NCBI GenBank assembly: GCA_041493035.1
Contig: JBGPYB010000119.1
Coordinates: forward strand, 1 to 14,375
Length of the DNA stretch: 14,375 nt
From: JBGPYB01 sp041493035
Lineage (GTDB): Bacteria > Acidobacteriota > Vicinamibacteria > Fen-336
Direction: 5' to 3'
Shown here: positions 14,025-14,375 of the stretch, one piece after another
Numbering within the stretch: position 1 is the stretch's first letter
How the letters are laid out: the number at the start of each line of letters is the position of its first letter
The notes under the pieces: generated by a model
The model's input: the letters and a program-made list of their open reading frames with translations, nothing else
The model's database searches: none
What the model was told of the DNA's origin: nothing
Program-made: the position numbers and the translations under genes

Positions 14025-14222
14025 GGGCGCCTCGAAAAGCACGCTGACCGAGCTGCCTCGAGCGAGGTCCTCTCCGAGCCGGAGGCGACAGCCGTCCGCC
14101 GAGAGATCGAGGGCCGTCGCGGGGTGCCAGGCTTTCTGGGCGCGGTAACGCACCGTCAGCAGACAGGCTCGCCGTGCGGAGATGCGGCGGTTCGCGCGGG
14201 GGGGGGCCGCAGCGTCGGTCAT
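13881..14222 (-). CDS. PilZ-domain cyclic-di-GMP-binding protein
   Basis: A 113-residue single PilZ domain. Both binding motifs are present: RxxxR (Arg13 and Arg17 in NRRISARR) and DxSxxG (DLSADG, 39-44), followed by strands CRLRLGEDL, SVSVLFEAPL, AGIVTWSRL and HSVGIQF. It should bind cyclic di-GMP and pass the signal to a partner; the effect (motility, exopolysaccharide, transcription) cannot be read. A GGDEF-EAL enzyme is encoded 10 kb away on the other strand. ATG 14222 is the only good start; no clear Shine-Dalgarno precedes it, and the leader from the predicted promoter would be only about 14 nt. The 3' 144 nt lie opposite the tail of the RluA frame, and the stop lies in a CTAG. Confidence 0.88.
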   Translation of the reverse strand: MTDAAAPPRANRRISARRACLLTVRYRAQKAWHPATALDLSADGCRLRLGEDLARGSSVSVLFEAPLRDGATALSAEAAGIVTWSRLEGLSHSVGIQFSAAPSALYELIESIG

Positions 14223-14242
14223 CAGGGGTGGCTGCCAAAACG

Positions 14243-14272
14243 ACTATAGCCCCCGGCGCCGCGTGGCATCAA
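14243..14272 (-). promoter_or_regulatory. Promoter of the PilZ gene
   Basis: On the minus strand, TTGATG (14272-14267, four of six) and TATAGT (14248-14243, five of six) are 18 nt apart. Predicted start is near 14236, about 14 nt before the PilZ start codon. Confidence 0.6.
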
Positions 14273-14300
14273 GAGGATACTTTTGCTAACGTTACGGTCG

Positions 14301-14375
14301 GTGCGCCCCGGTTCCTCGACCTCAGCTTTGACCCTCACGGCACTGGCATCGCTGATCGGCGGATGTGGAGGCTCC
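14301..14375 (+). CDS. Possible lipoprotein, 3' end outside the window
   Basis: From GTG 14301 a frame of 25 codons runs open to the right edge. It has the look of a lipoprotein signal peptide: an Arg at position 2, a hydrophobic stretch (ALTLTALASLI, about 9-19), then GGC with Cys22, followed by GGS. The lipobox LIGGC fits a signal peptidase II site, though Gly at -2 is less common. No clear Shine-Dalgarno or promoter is seen. It diverges from the PilZ gene. Only the signal part is in view, so the function is open, and a short frame in GC-rich DNA may be chance. Confidence 0.4.
   Translation, partial: MRPGSSTSALTLTALASLIGGCGGS

Noticed and set aside
14287..14294. TAACGTTA palindrome as an operator for the lipoprotein gene.
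   Set aside because: An 8-bp perfect palindrome alone is common by chance, and no promoter could be placed beside it.

Overview
The window is high-GC bacterial DNA, roughly two thirds G+C by eye, and densely packed with genes that often overlap or nearly touch. No rRNA, tRNA or taxon marker is present. The SpoIID-like protein, the PAS/GAF/GGDEF/EAL regulator, the transsulfuration pair and the HU protein would suit a free-living Gram-negative-type chromosome such as Acidobacteriota or Myxococcota, but that is only a guess. I see no CRISPR array, transposase, integrase or phage gene. The content is mostly core or housekeeping with a few unusual architectures.

Layout. (1) Positions 1-1119: the 3' part of a SpoIID/LytB-domain gene that enters from the left edge. 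(2) 1171-3723: a PAS-GAF-PAS-GGDEF-EAL cyclic-di-GMP enzyme. (3) 3761-5865: a cysteine synthase/cystathionine beta-synthase-like gene and a cystathionine gamma-lyase/synthase-like gene, probably a (reverse) transsulfuration operon. (4) 6577-5862, minus strand: a two-gene operon, EVE-domain protein then CutA, coupled by an ATGA overlap and ending tail to tail on the preceding gene, with both stop codons inside one CTAG. (5) 6578-6711: a divergent control region with a near-ideal sigma70 promoter whose -10 lies in a 10-bp inverted repeat. It drives a CGxxxCxC-motif protein (resembles DUF6788), followed by an FtsB-like division protein. (6) 7539-7969: an HU gene with its own promoter, strong Shine-Dalgarno and a long terminal hairpin. 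(7) 8234-8013, minus: a small unrecognised gene. (8) 8322-14024: a tight cluster of an ACP-acyl-AMP-ligase-acyltransferase fusion, a threonine/serine dehydratase, a membrane-anchored MtfA-like metallopeptidase and an RluA-type pseudouridine synthase, every junction overlapping. (9) 14222-13881, minus: a PilZ domain protein with its own promoter, overlapping the RluA reading frame. (10) 14301-14375: probably the start of a lipoprotein gene cut by the right edge.

Functional links. The GGDEF-EAL enzyme could make or break cyclic di-GMP and the PilZ protein has the residues to bind it, although they lie 10 kb apart. The two PLP enzymes at 3.8-5.9 kb would work in sequence in sulfur amino acid metabolism. 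The 8.3-14 kb cluster has no obvious shared pathway, but its overlapping junctions argue for co-transcription. The best candidate for something unusual is the single-chain ACP-ligase-acyltransferase: it could activate a fatty acid, hold it on its own carrier domain and transfer it to a lipid acceptor. I did not find convincing evidence of a wholly new multi-gene system.
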